Counted from the stretch's first letter, positions 41,649 to 52,178 are shown. The stretch: DNA of 64,000 nt from Ascarosepion bandense (GCA_037127315.1 JBBBDQ010001276.1:480001-544000); one strand, 5' to 3'. Notes: a model not told the origin generated them from the letters alone. Program-made: numbers and translations.

Positions 41649-41834
41649 ATTATTATGCCTAAGTTAGGAAACTTAGCGTTTACATCAAGAAAAGTGTCTC
41701 GTGCAGTGAATTAACAATAGACACAAACGCACAATATGAATAAAAAATGATGTCACCTGTGATATTGATATTTTTTTTATTACTTATACATCTGTTATCA
41801 TTGATTGATTTGTTATATTTTACTGTGTAAATGT

Positions 41835-42062
41835 TTTGTATTGTGAAGGAGTTTGGTCGTGAAGAAGGCACTTAAAATGTTCATGGATGAACATTTTGAA
41901 AAATGATATGGAAGGAGTGTTGTATATTTGGAAATGTGTAAAAAATGATATGGAAGGAGTGTTGTATATTTTTTTGGTCTGTGTTGAATTATGCCCTGTA
42001 GTGTATTTGCATTGCAAGATGCAAATGGAAAATAAAATGTTTTAAATGTCAGTGAATGTAAA
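41835..42062 (+). repeat. Dispersed repeat copy 2, left part
   Basis: Homologous to 37060-37230 (TGTATTTGCATTGC...AATGTCAGTG). Contains a short direct duplication (AAATGATATGGAAGGAGTGT twice, near 41902 and 41943). Interrupted at 42064 by the SINE-A multimer. Confidence 0.7.
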
Positions 42063-42064
42063 AT

Positions 42065-42717
42065 CAGTCAGTTAAGTGTCATACATGATACACGCTTGGG
42101 CGATCATGTTTCGAAAGAGACATGAATGACTGAGCAGAAGATTATCCCGCACTAGGTTGCCATTGCTTTCTGCGGTAGACTGGTTGCCAGCCATAGCTAT
42201 AGAACCCAATCTGTCCTGTTATCTGACTCATAGCTAGAGGAGGAAGCGATGTATTATATTATTAAGTAGTATTTAGTGGGGGATCATTTCATTACTTCAT
42301 AACAATATAAAACTGATCCCCCACTTTATGCCCAGTAGAAGCCTTAATCATGTTTCCAGCTATTATATTCAGTCAGTTAAGTGCCATACGTGATACACGC
42401 TTTGGCCGATCATGTCTCGAAAGTGACATGACTGACTGGGCAGAAGATTATACCGCAGTAGGTTGCCATTGCTTTCTGCGGCAGATTAGTTGCCAGCCAT
42501 GGCTACAGAACCTAATCTGTCCTGTTATTTAACCCATAACTGGAGGGAAGAGACGGATTAATACCTTTTCCAAGGGTTATTTGTGTGTAAGTGAATGCAA
42601 CGAATTCAGCTGGAATTCGAACTCGGCTCCCCGATTTGTTGTTCAGAGCCGATATCTACCGTGCCACATTTGTGATCGCCCAAGCGTGTATCACGTATGG
42701 CACTTAATTGACTGACT
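42065..42717 (-). mobile_element. SINE-A multimer with 11-bp target duplication
   Basis: GAATGTAAAAT flanks both ends (42054-42064 and 42718-42728). From the left: a SINE-A 3' end on the minus strand, the linker with its GGGGGATC hairpin, a second SINE-A body reaching the head near 42665, then about 45 bp of a SINE-A 3' end in the opposite orientation (42672-42717). The target duplication shows the multimer arrived as one insertion. The inverted piece at the 5' side fits twin-primed reverse transcription of a multimeric RNA. Confidence 0.85.
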
Positions 42718-42728
42718 GAATGTAAAAT

Positions 42729-42895
42729 GCAGTTGGCAAAGATGAATTTTGTTTTGACGATCAGGGTCAAAGAAGTCAGCACCCCCTCCCCCACCACACA
42801 CACAAAAAAAAACAAAAACAAAAAAACACACCTGTGGGTTCCAGGTGTCAATGAGGTTCGCCCAGTTAAGTGAAGTCAGACGCATCATGAGAAAA
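42729..42895 (+). repeat. Dispersed repeat copy 2, right part
   Basis: Continues the match to 37240-37380 (GGCAAAG, GAATTTTGTTTTGACGATCAG, GTGTCAATGAGGTT). Confidence 0.7.
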
Positions 42896-42967
42896 TCGTT
42901 GGAATCACAAATCAAACGACAAACAGCAACGAAAATGAAGAGCAAAAATAGGGGGAACGTTAAAATA

Positions 42968-42968
42968 A

Positions 42969-43022
<54 letters not shown>
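42968..43022. repeat. TA microsatellite
   Basis: Uninterrupted TA tract. Confidence 0.95.
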
Positions 43023-43029
43023 TTTTAAC

Positions 43030-43725
43030 GAGGGGAGGAGAAATCGCGTGTAAATAATTATCGAGGGACAGTTAAAATAAAATAACCCCCAACAAATGAA
43101 GAGACTTCACGAAATCCTTCTGTCGGCAAAGAGAAGGCTTTTGTAAGGATATGCCGACTGATTCCAAACTCTTTAATTGATTATTGGAACCAGCCACATG
43201 TAAAATTTTGAACTGCTCTTTTTTACTCGACTTAGCACAGGCTATATTCTCTAATAGATGTTAAGCAATAGCCGATTCCATATTTGTAGAGGGAAGACAA
43301 CACATGCTACCTATTTTGCCTAATCCTATTTTGAAGGTACACGTCGATTAATTCTTGTTTCCAAATGTAAGGTTGTATACCCCACATAACCAGCCGTGCA
43401 CTGGCAATTAAATTCATATATCAAATTACTCAATTTGGTGTAGGGCAATTCATCCTCACGAAACGACGGAAACGCAGACCTAGTCCGAATAATACATCGC
43501 AGAGCAACAGACGGAAAACAACCAGAAACTATCTAGCTAACCTTATTAGCTAAACTTTGGCCCTTATCCTCAATCCAAGGAACCTTCAAATAAACCGAAC
43601 ACTTAGAAGGACCCAGGACTTTAGGAGAATGAAATTCCTTCGTCTTCTTATTAATAATATAATTAATAAGGGCTTCCGGGCTCTAACGTTCCCCCTATTT
43701 TTGCTCTTTTGATTTGTGATTCAAA
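43030..43725. other. Unassigned DNA upstream of PLE 1
   Basis: No open frame. Could be the 5' flank or untranslated part of the downstream PLE, since a hammerhead motif follows directly. CATCTCATGAG-type inverse phrases occur near 42893 and 43735. Confidence 0.4.
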
Positions 43726-43730
43726 CAATT

Positions 43731-43769
43731 TTCTCCTGATGAGATGTTGGTCGAAAGAGCTCTAGAGAC
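43731..43769 (+). ncRNA. Hammerhead ribozyme at the left edge of PLE 1
   Basis: Stem I UCUC/GAGA (4 pairs), CUGAUGA (43736-43742), stem II GAU-GUUG-GUC, GAAA (43753-43756), self-complementary stem III AGAG/CUCU, triplet CUA with cleavage expected after 43764. All core positions are present. Minimal helices and palindromic stem III match the type I hammerheads reported in PLEs. Confidence 0.72.
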
Positions 43770-43798
43770 TATAAATAGGTTCCTTGTTTTTAAAGTTG

Positions 43799-43885
43799 TA
43801 TATATATATATATATATATATATATAATCATTTTCAAATTGTCGGTTGTTTATAAGCAAGTTTCGTTAATCTTCGTTAATTTCCG

Positions 43886-43923
<38 letters not shown>
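43799..43923. repeat. TA microsatellites flanking a short spacer
   Basis: TA tracts at 43799-43826 and 43888-43923. Confidence 0.95.
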
Positions 43924-43927
<4 letters not shown>

Positions 43928-44085
43928 ATCCTCAGACAGATCTGTTTCGCTGTATCACAGCTCATCAGTAATCTGATTGCTTTTTACCCAGGATTGTAAC
44001 CCGACTGAATTGGCGTCAGTCGGCGATTCTACCTCTGAGCTATGGGCGCTCGGTAGAAGGAGGCAGACTTTTTAATATTTAAGTA
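43924..44085 (-). mobile_element. SINE-H inside PLE 1 flank
   Basis: On the minus strand: GTCTGCCTCCTTCTACC, A box TAGCTCAGAGGTAGA, B box GGGTTACAATCC, then the ribozyme and GATGACTATA into a TA tract. It lacks the 5'-most segment seen in the copy at 36705. It has the most canonical A box of any SINE-H here. Confidence 0.82.
43930..43973 (-). ncRNA. Hammerhead, SINE-H copy A
   Basis: CUGAUGA, stem II GCUGU-GAU-ACAGC, GAAA, stem III ACAGAUCUGU and triplet GUC are all perfect. Stem I is reduced to three pairs (UUA/UGA with a wobble) because the distal positions no longer match. Confidence 0.8.
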
Positions 44086-44212
44086 CATTTTGTAGAAATG
44101 ATTCTTTTTCCTTTGATGAGTGTATCCGAAATTGTTCTTCAGGCAAGTTCAGGTGTTCCTTTCATGTGTACTCTTTATTTACTTGTGACAATCAATATTT
44201 GCTGTGATTCAC

Positions 44213-45092
44213 TTTATCGCAGTTCTTTGTCCCCCACTAGTATTCCTGAATCGGTATTTATCGCAGTTCTTTGTCCCCCACTAATATTCCTGAATCGGTA
44301 TTTATCGCAGTTCTTTGTCCCCCACTAGTATTCCTGAATCGGTATTTATCGCAGTTCTTTGTCCCCCACTAGTATTCCTGAATCGGTATTTATCGCAGTT
44401 TTTTGTCCCCCACTAGTATTCCTGAATCGGTATTTATCGCAGTTCTTTGTCCCCCACTAGTATTCCTGAATCGGTATTTATCGCAGTTCTTTGTCCCCCA
44501 CTAGTATTCCTGAATCGGTATTTATCGCAGTTCTTTGTCCCCCACTAGTATTCCTGAATCGGTATTTATCGCAGTTCTTTGTCCCCCACTAGTATTCCTG
44601 AATCGGTATTTATCGCAGTTCTTTGTCCCCCACTAGTATTCCTGAATCGGTATTTATCGCAGTTCTTTGTCCCCCACTAGTATTCCTGAATCGGTATTTA
44701 TCGCAGTTCTTTGTCCCCCACTAGTATTCCTGAATCGGTATTTATCGCAGTTCTTTGTCCCCCACTAGTATTCCTGAATCGGTATTTATCGCAGTTCTTT
44801 GTCCCCCACTAGTATTCCTGAATCGGTATTTATCGCAGTTCTTTGTCCCCCACTAGTATTCCTGAATCGGTATTTATCGCAGTTCTTTGTCCCCCACTAG
44901 TATTCCTGAATCGGTATTTATCGCAGTTCTTTGTCCCCCACTAGTATTCCTGAATCGGTATTTATCGCAGTTCTTTGTCCCCCACTAGTATTCCTGAATC
45001 GGTATTTATCGCAGTTCTTTGTCCCCCACTAGTATTCCTGAATCGGTATTTATCGCAGTTCTTTGTCCCCCACTAGTATTCCTGAATCGGTA
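44213..45092. repeat. Minisatellite: 44-bp unit, exactly 20 copies, inside the PLE 1 RT frame
   Basis: The unit starts TTTATCGCAGTTCTTTGTCC and ends CTGAATCGGTA. 880 bp equals 20 units with only two differences visible (A for G at 44284; an extra T for C near 44401). One unit encodes part of the RT (YRSSLSPTSIPESV). The frame reading into the first unit and the frame leaving the last unit are joined in sense by a single unit. 19 extra units add 836 bp, which is not a multiple of 3. Confidence 0.98.
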
Positions 45093-45254
45093 TTTATTGA
45101 TTTGATAAAATTTGCCACGTCGTCTGCTGAGTTTAGTTTTGATAATATCATGTATTGACGATGAGGTTGTATAGGCTCTTCTTTGGGTCCATCACTGGCC
45201 AATATTTTTGTGGGCTTTCATGAAGAGACAATACGTTGTTTTCAACTGTATTGT

Positions 45255-45320
45255 CGATATATTGACGATATCTTGACGATATATTGACGATATCTTGACG
45301 ATATATTGACGATACTTTCT
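45255..45320. repeat. 11-bp tandem expansion at the RT catalytic motif
   Basis: CGATATATTGA and CGATATCTTGA alternate for five units (45255-45309) before CGATACTTTCT. The first unit and the last boundary both encode RYIDD, so the repeat has grown from the DNA of the catalytic YxDD motif. Confidence 0.9.
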
Positions 45321-45477
45321 GTTTATCCATCTAGCTCTGAGATTTGCGGTTGAGAAGGAGTCTAATTCTCAACTGGTTTTTTTTTGGGTATCTTGGTTCG
45401 TCGGAGACTAACAATTTTTCTTACCTCAGTTTATAGGAAACCTACATTTGCGAGGTTATATACGCGTTGGGATTGTT

Positions 45478-46478
45478 TTTTTAATTTTTTTTTTATAATC
45501 ATATCGCCCCAAGCAAGGCAGTTTACTGCCACTGTTGAGCAGGGGGCTACGCAGGAAGAATGTTATGAGAAAGAGTGACAGGTTACAGGGGCTGTCAGGA
45601 AGAGAGTAAGAGAATGATGAGAATACTGATGAGAGTGGAGTAGATGAAGAAAGGAACACAAGAGACAGGATGCATGTTAGTGAGATAAGAGATGACTACT
45701 GACTTTACATTTAAATTCTTGGAGATTGTAGCTGTCGGGAAAGCAAGTAATTGGAAGGGGTTACATAGGAGGAAAGTTTTGAGAAAGAGTGACAGGTTAA
45801 AGGGGGTGTCAAAAAGTGGGTAAGAGAAAGATGAGAATACTGATGAGAGTGGAGTAGACGGAGAAAGGAGCATGAGAGAGAGGATGCAGGTTAGTGAGAT
45901 AGGAGATGACTATTGACTTTACATTTAAATTCTTGGAGATTATAGATTATAGATGTCGGGAAAGCAAGTAAACGGAAAGGAATACCACAGGCGGGAAGTG
46001 CGAGAAGAGAAGCTACTGGAGTAGAATTTGCATTTACAATTTATTGGGCTCACAGTAAAAGGGTGGGACCTAGTTGCTAATCTTGTGGGTCGAGTAAATT
46101 TTTATATATAGGGGTATTCAGTGAGCTAAGTTCATCGGAGCAGAAGCCGCGAAAGTATTTGTAGAAGAGACATAGGGAAGCGACATTGCGCCGGTGAGAA
46201 AGTGACTGCATCTGAACTGCCAAGTCGGGATCTATCACATTACAGATTCTCCGTTGGATTTAGTCAAGGACACCTAGGTGGATAGCAGGAGCACCCGACC
46301 ATATATGCCAACAGTATTTAATGCACGGGCGGATGGTAGATTTGTATATGTGCAGGATTGTTTCAGACGGTAAAAACTTCCTGGACTTACACAGAGAAAC
46401 GACTTTCTTAGCAGCGGATTTAGCTATGGATTCGATATAGTCATTCCACTTGAGGTCTGTTGCGAGAGTTAAGCCTCC
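45478..46478 (-). pseudogene. LINE-J inserted into PLE 1
   Basis: A minus-strand LINE-J of about 1 kb: T run at 45478, 3' end (CCCCAAGCAAGGCAG inverse), coding tail, LSHRRNVASLCLFYKYF inverse near 46170, up to the WND...region near 46450. The 3' untranslated region is partly duplicated (45490-45755 and 45756-45900). PLE 1 coding continues on both sides, so the LINE is younger than PLE 1. Confidence 0.82.
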
Positions 46479-47220
46479 TCGGTTTAACTCTCACAGCAGA
46501 TCTTTTGTTCAAGTAAGCCTAAGATAGACCTTATTAAAACCCTAATTCATAGGGCGTTAATGGTTTATTCGGAGGCTTTTCTGGACGATGACATTAGTTT
46601 TGTTGCGGAGACCTAATACCCCCTAATACCTTTCATTCTATTAACCGTGACATGATTGCTGAGTTTCGAAAGGTCAAACCGATTATAGTTAAACAAATGC
46701 CTTGAGACAGATTTCATCTGGTGTTCTTGTCTGTTATTTCTCGGCTGAGGTTCGAGTAGTGTTTTAAACCCGACCTATTTTCTGTTTTCTCTTCATCTTG
46801 TAAATTCTGTAATTTATCAATATAGGTGCGGTGCCGACTACATAGGGATAACCACTCGGCGTCTAGACATGAGAATTAAACAGCGCGTTCCAATTAAGAT
46901 TAGGAATCATACCTTGGCTTCTAAAGAACCTGAACCCGAATACCTATGATTCCTCCATATGCGAACACTTTTCAAATAACAGAAAGTGTGCTGCTAAGTT
47001 TAGTGCTGACTGGTTCAAAATTGGGTCCCGGTCACACTGTTTATTTCATTTAAGAGTGACTGTAGTCTTTGTATATCAGGTCCCGCAAACTTTCTCTCTG
47101 TAGACAGCGTGGATATTTGCTGGGACTTGCTATCGTTAGCCTCTAACACTTCTTCCTTTTAACATATTTTTTATTCTTTTTCTTCCCTTCCGTCATTTCA
47201 TAATTTATTTTAATTTAAGT

Positions 47221-47275
47221 TAATCTCCTGATGAGACCTGAAGAGCGGGATCGAAACCAGTTGTTTTGTTTTTTA
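47221..47275 (+). ncRNA. Hammerhead-like motif at the right edge of PLE 1
   Basis: CUGAUGA at 47228-47234 and GAAA at 47243-47246 are intact and UCUC precedes the core as in the left-edge motif. Stem II (GACCUG.../...CGGGAUC) has a mismatch and stem III is only AC/GU with H as U. Positions are right for a second long-terminal-repeat-like ribozyme, but the fold is doubtful. Confidence 0.4.
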
Positions 47276-47349
47276 ACATACCTAATAGTATTCAGCTTCA
47301 TATTCACTTTCATATCTATTACCTTTAAAAACATCTTTTTATATATATA

Positions 47350-47580
47350 TATCTACTATAGTCATCCGCAGACAGATCTGTTTCGCTGTATTACAGCTCA
47401 TCAGTACGGCTTAGACTCCGGTCGCTTCTTAACCCAGGATTGAATCGGCGTCAGTCGGTGAGTCTACCCCTAAGCCACGAGCGTCCAGTCGAAGAAGGCA
47501 GGCTTTTTAGCGCGTATAAACACGCCCAATAGCTAGAGTGCTCCCATTCATTATCGAATGAGCGGTGCGTAAATGCCGGA
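47350..47580 (-). mobile_element. SINE-H, full length, B box deleted
   Basis: Minus strand from GGAGTATATA-side 5' end (47580) through CTCATTCGATAATGAATGGG, GCGTGTTTATACGCGC, an A-box-like GTGGCTTAGGGGTAGA, and the ribozyme end. Compared with the reference copy, about 11 bases that hold the start of the B box are missing (GATTCAATCC instead of the longer form), so transcription may be impaired. Confidence 0.85.
47366..47409 (-). ncRNA. Hammerhead ribozyme, SINE-H copy B
   Basis: Identical in core and helices to copy C: stem I CCGUA/UGCGG, CUGAUGA, stem II GCUGU-AAU-ACAGC, GAAA, ACAGAUCUGU, GUC. Second fully consensus copy. Confidence 0.9.
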
Positions 47581-47805
<225 letters not shown>

Positions 47806-47928
47806 ATTTTATAATACTTTGGTAATATCAGTCGACCTCTCTATCTTTATCTAATCAATAATTTATATTATTTGGAATAAAATCATTTGGATTATCCTAT
47901 CCGTTTTTACTGGTCTGCTATTCACCCC

Positions 47929-47929
<1 letters not shown>

Positions 47930-47977
<48 letters not shown>
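47930..47977. repeat. TA/TG microsatellite
   Basis: Short TA tract then TG repeats. Confidence 0.95.
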
Positions 47978-48139
47978 ATCTAATACCCCGGTTAATGAAA
48001 TTTGAGAGATAAAAGTAACAACTACAGCAAGAACAACAGTAACAACAACAACAACAACAATAATAATAGAAACATACAATGAAGAGAGGCTGTTTTTTTG
48101 TGGGGGGGGGGAATTGGTTGCTGTGGTTACTTTTTAAAA

Positions 48140-48490
48140 AAACATTTTTCCCATATGTTCTATTACGGTAAGAAATTTGATAGTTTAAGACAAGTTGTTT
48201 CCCTCGATTAAGGCAATTGTCAAAATGCTGTATTTTATTTGAACTATTGTAGGCATTTTTATTATTATGGCCTGAAAACTCCCATGATCGATTACATATG
48301 CGAGAATCAATAGCCACGCTCTCGTAGCAGGTCATATTGACCAGAATGGCCGCTGAACTCTTATGCTGAGTTTTTCTAAAGCTTCTACGTCCATGCATGC
48401 GTGTAAATCCAAATGCATTATTATTTAGATTGAAATCTCATTCAAACGAAGCGCCCTGATTTTATCAGACAAAATTAAAGAGCTTACCTA
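48140..48490 (-). repeat. Dispersed repeat with shared reading frame, copy 1
   Basis: The minus strand matches 53060-53340 (+). Both copies keep a frame reading SSAA-I-VNMTC, then AID-RICN--W-FSG, although each has other differences. The shared CxxC-like RICN and conserved length suggest a relic of a protein-coding transposon, which I do not recognise. An HHR is not present. Confidence 0.5.
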
Positions 48491-48652
48491 GGCAAAAATT
48501 GTTGCATTTAAATAATTTATTATTATAGATGTCATTATAATCGCGGCCATTTGTTCAATTGTTTTTTTTTTTTTTTTTTTTTGCCTGATGTGGTTATTGA
48601 ACTATTTTGCACCTGCGATGTCAGATATTATTATAGATACAATGAAGCTGGC

Positions 48653-48912
48653 TAGAGAGTCAATAAGTCATTTAACTGCCATACATGTCTCTTTCGAACC
48701 GTGACTGAGTAGGCAAAATATCTTCCTGCAATCAGTTGCAATTTCTTTCTGCGGTAGACTGGTTGTAAACCACGGCTATAGAACCCAGTCGGTCCCGCTA
48801 TACAACCCATAGCTGGAGCTGAACTGATGGATTCATACCTTTTCCAAGAGCATTTGCGTGTAAGTGACAGCAACGAATTCAACTGGAATACGAACTCTTG
48901 TAGGGACCTCGG
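48653..48912 (-). mobile_element. SINE-A, diverged, head truncated
   Basis: Minus strand from about GAGTTCGTATTCC to the 3' end GGCAGTTAAATGAC. The 3' hairpin is damaged (TTCGAAC). Confidence 0.7.
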
Positions 48913-49262
48913 TGATGCTTCGTAATATAGCCTTATGCCAAACACACCCAAAGTCCCCAAAATTTAAATATCAGAAGATCGGTTGTTGAAATGTGAAAGG
49001 AGGAAATATTTCGTGTGTACATTAAAGCAAATATTTATTTACAGAATTACAAAAGTGTAAGAAGAAAAATATAAGTGAAATTCGTTAACTGAACACGACA
49101 ACACATTTGGGAGAAGAAAAATGTTAATTGAGAAAAGGCGTGCAGTTTTGTAGTTAAAATTGTTCGTAAAGAAATGTAGGTATTTAAAATGTCCGCAGAA
49201 GTTCATGGTCGTGTAGTAAATGTAAAGTCTTTGTTCCTTCCTCTTTTTAGTAGGTCAAGACA

Positions 49263-49263
<1 letters not shown>

Positions 49264-49315
<52 letters not shown>
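49264..49315. repeat. GA microsatellite
   Basis: GA dinucleotides, then GCAAGCAAGC. Confidence 0.95.
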
Positions 49316-49316
<1 letters not shown>

Positions 49317-49484
49317 AAGCAAGCATCGGCTCAGTTCATTCTCTTTACTACCAGTTATTAAACTTTACTATCAGATATGAAAGCTCTTGCTCCGTGTTTG
49401 CTCTTTAATAGTGCCTTTTATTTTTTTGTAATAATTATGTCGTCGAATAGTGAAGAATATATATATATATATATATTAGAAAAA

Positions 49485-49830
49485 GAAATAGGCTTGTTCC
49501 AACCAGAGAAATTGGCACAGAATAAAAAGTGTGAGAAGCCGTGAATGTTTTGTTTAAAGTGTATATTTATTGTTGTTGTTACTGTTACTATACATGTTAT
49601 GATGTTTTAAGTGTCCATAATGGTATTTGTGACGCTTTACGTATCGATATGTAAAGCCACAAATTTATTCGCCTGAAGAGAGCCAATCTTAGACTCGAAA
49701 CACCTGTAGCGTCACAAATACCATTATGGACACTTAAAATATCATAACATGTATAATAACAATAACAATAAACATACACTTTAAACAAAACTTTCATGGC
49801 ATCTGACACTATTTATTCTATATATATATA
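49485..49830. mobile_element. Palindromic hammerhead element, copy 2 (no SINE)
   Basis: Same outer arms as 26140-26845 (AGAAGCCGTGAATGTTTTG and inverse) and perfect inner arms GTCCATAATGGTATTTGTGAC. The left-arm hammerhead is mostly deleted, leaving one central ribozyme. This copy shows what the site at 26260 looked like before the SINE arrived. Confidence 0.8.
49670..49711 (+). ncRNA. Hammerhead ribozyme with minimal stems
   Basis: Stem I CGC/GCG, CUGAAGA (49673-49679), stem II GAGCC/GACUC with one mismatch, GAAA, short stem III ACACCUGU, triplet GUA with cleavage expected after 49708. Core positions are all kept. Confidence 0.6.
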
Positions 49831-49844
49831 TATATATATATATA

Positions 49845-50504
49845 CTAGCAGTATATCCCGGCGTTGCTCGGGTGTAATGAAAGCTTTAAAACTAATCCAT
49901 GGTCATGGAGCTCAGACTCTTTGGACGTTGGCACGAAAGACTAAAAAGCAATAGTTGTTTCCAGTTAAAGCGAAACCGTAGACTGAAAGAAAAATGAATG
50001 GATGTAAGTTAAATTTGGATTTCCTGGTATCGATATCAAATAAGGTTTTTTTTGTCGTAAACTGAATTTTGAAGGCTAAATAAGTCCTCTGAGAAAATGG
50101 CATCATGGCTGAGACTAAGAACTACAATTATACCTACTTAGAGCCAAACCCGAAGTAAAAACTAAAATAAAATGGCTGAAAAAAATACAGACATACAGGT
50201 AGATAAACAGACAAACATCTTGCCTTTTATATATATATATTATTGATTTCTGCACTATTGCAAGAACCGCGACTTGGAAGCTTTTGAATATTGTTTCTTA
50301 TGTCTTTGTCTATGAGTGTATCAAATTTGATTAAAATCAGACCACTCCTTCTATAACCCGATGTTTTCGATTATCGATTTTCGATATTTATCGGGGGTAC
50401 CTTGTCACAAAACCTAGCTAAGAACACTCGCAGACGCTTATAGCACAACTGTGTAACTGTTCAAGAAAATCGGTTCAGCCGTTTCGGAGTCTATAGGTAA
50501 CGGG

Positions 50505-50536
<32 letters not shown>

Positions 50537-50570
50537 CACCCCTACCCCCACACACATACACACAGACAAA
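49845..50570 (-). mobile_element. Non-autonomous Helitron-like element, copy 2
   Basis: On the minus strand it ends with the CCCG/CGGG hairpin, ATATACTG spacer and CTAG (49845-49848), followed by T, matching the copy at 35345-36041. The 5' part ends in CA/GT repeats near 50500-50575. The central TA tract and flanking words (CGATATTTATCGGGGGTACC) are shared. No coding. Confidence 0.7.
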
Positions 50571-50589
50571 GTTCCATTTATGAATAAAT

Positions 50590-50702
50590 TTATATATATA
50601 TGTATATATATATAATCCTCTCAGATAATTTGCCGTAATTTCTCATTATTTATATATATATATAATCCTCTCAGATAATTTGCCATAATTTCTCATTATT
50701 TA
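50590..50702. repeat. Tandem duplication, about 53-bp unit
   Basis: TATAATCCTCTCAGATAATT...TTTCTCATTATTTATA occurs twice in direct orientation with one visible difference. Related AATCCTCTCGAATAGTTGCC wording recurs at 50900. Confidence 0.9.
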
Positions 50703-51204
50703 TACAAATCGAAATGTTGATTACTACTTGTGAATTTATTGTGTCCCATTGTCAATAATGCGTGGATCATAACGGACATTTGAAAACATAATATGACAAA
50801 ATTTTAAGAGCTGCACCCTCTGTATTATAATAAAACAATTGTATATATATCTCACTTCTTTCATGCTCAGTGGGGATAACCTACGAAGAAACAGCTAATA
50901 ATCCTCTCGAATAGTTGCCGTAATTGTTGGCCGCAGGGATACACTCCATTATAATAGGTACTGTGTTCATATGAATTATTAATATTAGATATAGTTATTT
51001 TTAGTTGCTGTAATTATTTCTTAAGAAAGCTTCAAACTGTGTATAAATTTGTTTGAGACAAGTTGTAGATATTAAATATCCATGTGATAACACTGAGCTA
51101 TGTTACCCTTATTACTAACTCTTGAAAAATTATTTGACAACGTTTCAATTATTCTATGTCTTTAACTGGGTTGATGATTGTTTTGAATTCCAACTGATTC
51201 TTTA
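50703..51204. other. Unassigned AT-rich DNA
   Basis: No feature recognised apart from the short related phrase noted at 50900. Confidence 0.5.
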
Positions 51205-51520
51205 TCTTACATTTTTATGGATATCAACCCAGGCAAGGCAGTAAAGCCACTAAGACGCAAGGGTGTGGATAAATTAATAACAGGGACATTAATAATGAGT
51301 AAAAAGAGAAAAAAGCGATTGATATTAAATTAAATTTTTTGCTGATTAAAGTTGGTTGGAAAGCATGGAGCTAAAAGAAAGTTCCATAAGTGAGAATGTG
51401 GTGATAACGAGCAAAAGCGAGGGACCGGATGTTTGCTCTCTAACGACCAGAAAGCAAATGACCAAAACTCGTCGGTGCTGCTCCGTGTTCGCGCAGATGT
51501 TCCGGTTGAAAAATAAAAAT
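51205..51520 (-). pseudogene. LINE 3' fragment, minus strand
   Basis: Tail inverse (CCCAGGCAAGGCAGTAAAG) at 51222, and on the minus strand HLWNFLLAPCFPTNFN, a decayed RLWNSLP...CFP motif. Variant tail as at 16115 and 30330. Confidence 0.6.
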
Positions 51521-51539
51521 TAATCAAATATCAAATTTC

Positions 51540-52062
51540 TATTTTGCGAGCCTACGCGAATTTTATTTACCAGCCAATGGGAAGCCCAGAATCAAATACA
51601 AGTATGAAATCCCAAAACGGGCTGCTTTTGATCCAAAAAGCAGATATAAAAAGCGGATACAGACATGACCCCAGCAGACTGGCACAGACCAGAGGAGAAG
51701 ATTGTAACTAATCCCCTTGACCTAAGTCGAGCGGCTACTATACTTGCCTCTTTCCTTCTCCACTGTCTCAAAAGTACTTACTAACCTAAGGAGCGACTAC
51801 TTCAAAGACATTCCTCACATACTTCCGCTCCTCACATTCCTAAGCACTAATTATCTCTTTCAGCTCATTATTTGCCATGAACATTTAATTGATATGTATA
51901 TATATATATATAAATGTTATTTTCAACTCAATTTGCTTTTCTTGATTTTATAATCATTTTATAACTTATAGTGGGCTATCTACCACAAGGCCAAATTCCG
52001 TTAACCTGCAACGGTATACAATTACCCTTCACTAGAACGGAATCCTACTACAACTAGAAAAG
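51540..52062 (+). repeat. Dispersed repeat, promoter-like, copy 2
   Basis: Matches 19960-20650 in several blocks. Here a CCAATGG box (about 51576) is followed by ATATAAAAAGCGG (about 51643), a promoter-like spacing. Ends near CACTAGAACGG. Termini are not defined. Confidence 0.5.
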
Positions 52063-52094
52063 GAATAGATATGATACTTTACTATAAGATATTC

Positions 52095-52178
52095 GGGAAA
52101 ATAAACTCTTAGCATTGAACTTACGATTCAAATTAATATATTTTATCATTTCACACCGAGTCAGTAATCTTGAACCAG

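Larger units (their letters stand above)
44095..47240 (+). pseudogene. PLE 1: decayed Penelope-like element (RT and C-terminal region)
   Basis: Plus-strand frames give, in order: INICCDSLYRSSLSP (from about 44189), then after the minisatellite FIDLIKFATSSAEFSFDNI, GSSLGPSLANIFVGFHEE, the catalytic RYIDD (about 45255), RFAVEKESNSQ, and FLTSVYRKPTFARLYTRWD (to about 45475). After a LINE insertion come IDLIKTLIHRALMVYSEAF (46515 on), then ICEHFSNNRKC and FHLRV near 46950-47060. SLGP...LANIF, YxDD and VYRKPTF(T)GLY-type motifs are characteristic of PLE reverse transcriptases. The C-terminal part resembles the nuclease-linked tail of PLEs, but GIY-YIG residues were not found. Broken by two internal tandem expansions, a LINE and several stops. 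Confidence 0.85.

Noticed and set aside
44213..45092. CRISPR-like array
   Set aside because: There are no spacers; the units are head-to-tail and derive from an RT coding frame in a eukaryotic setting.
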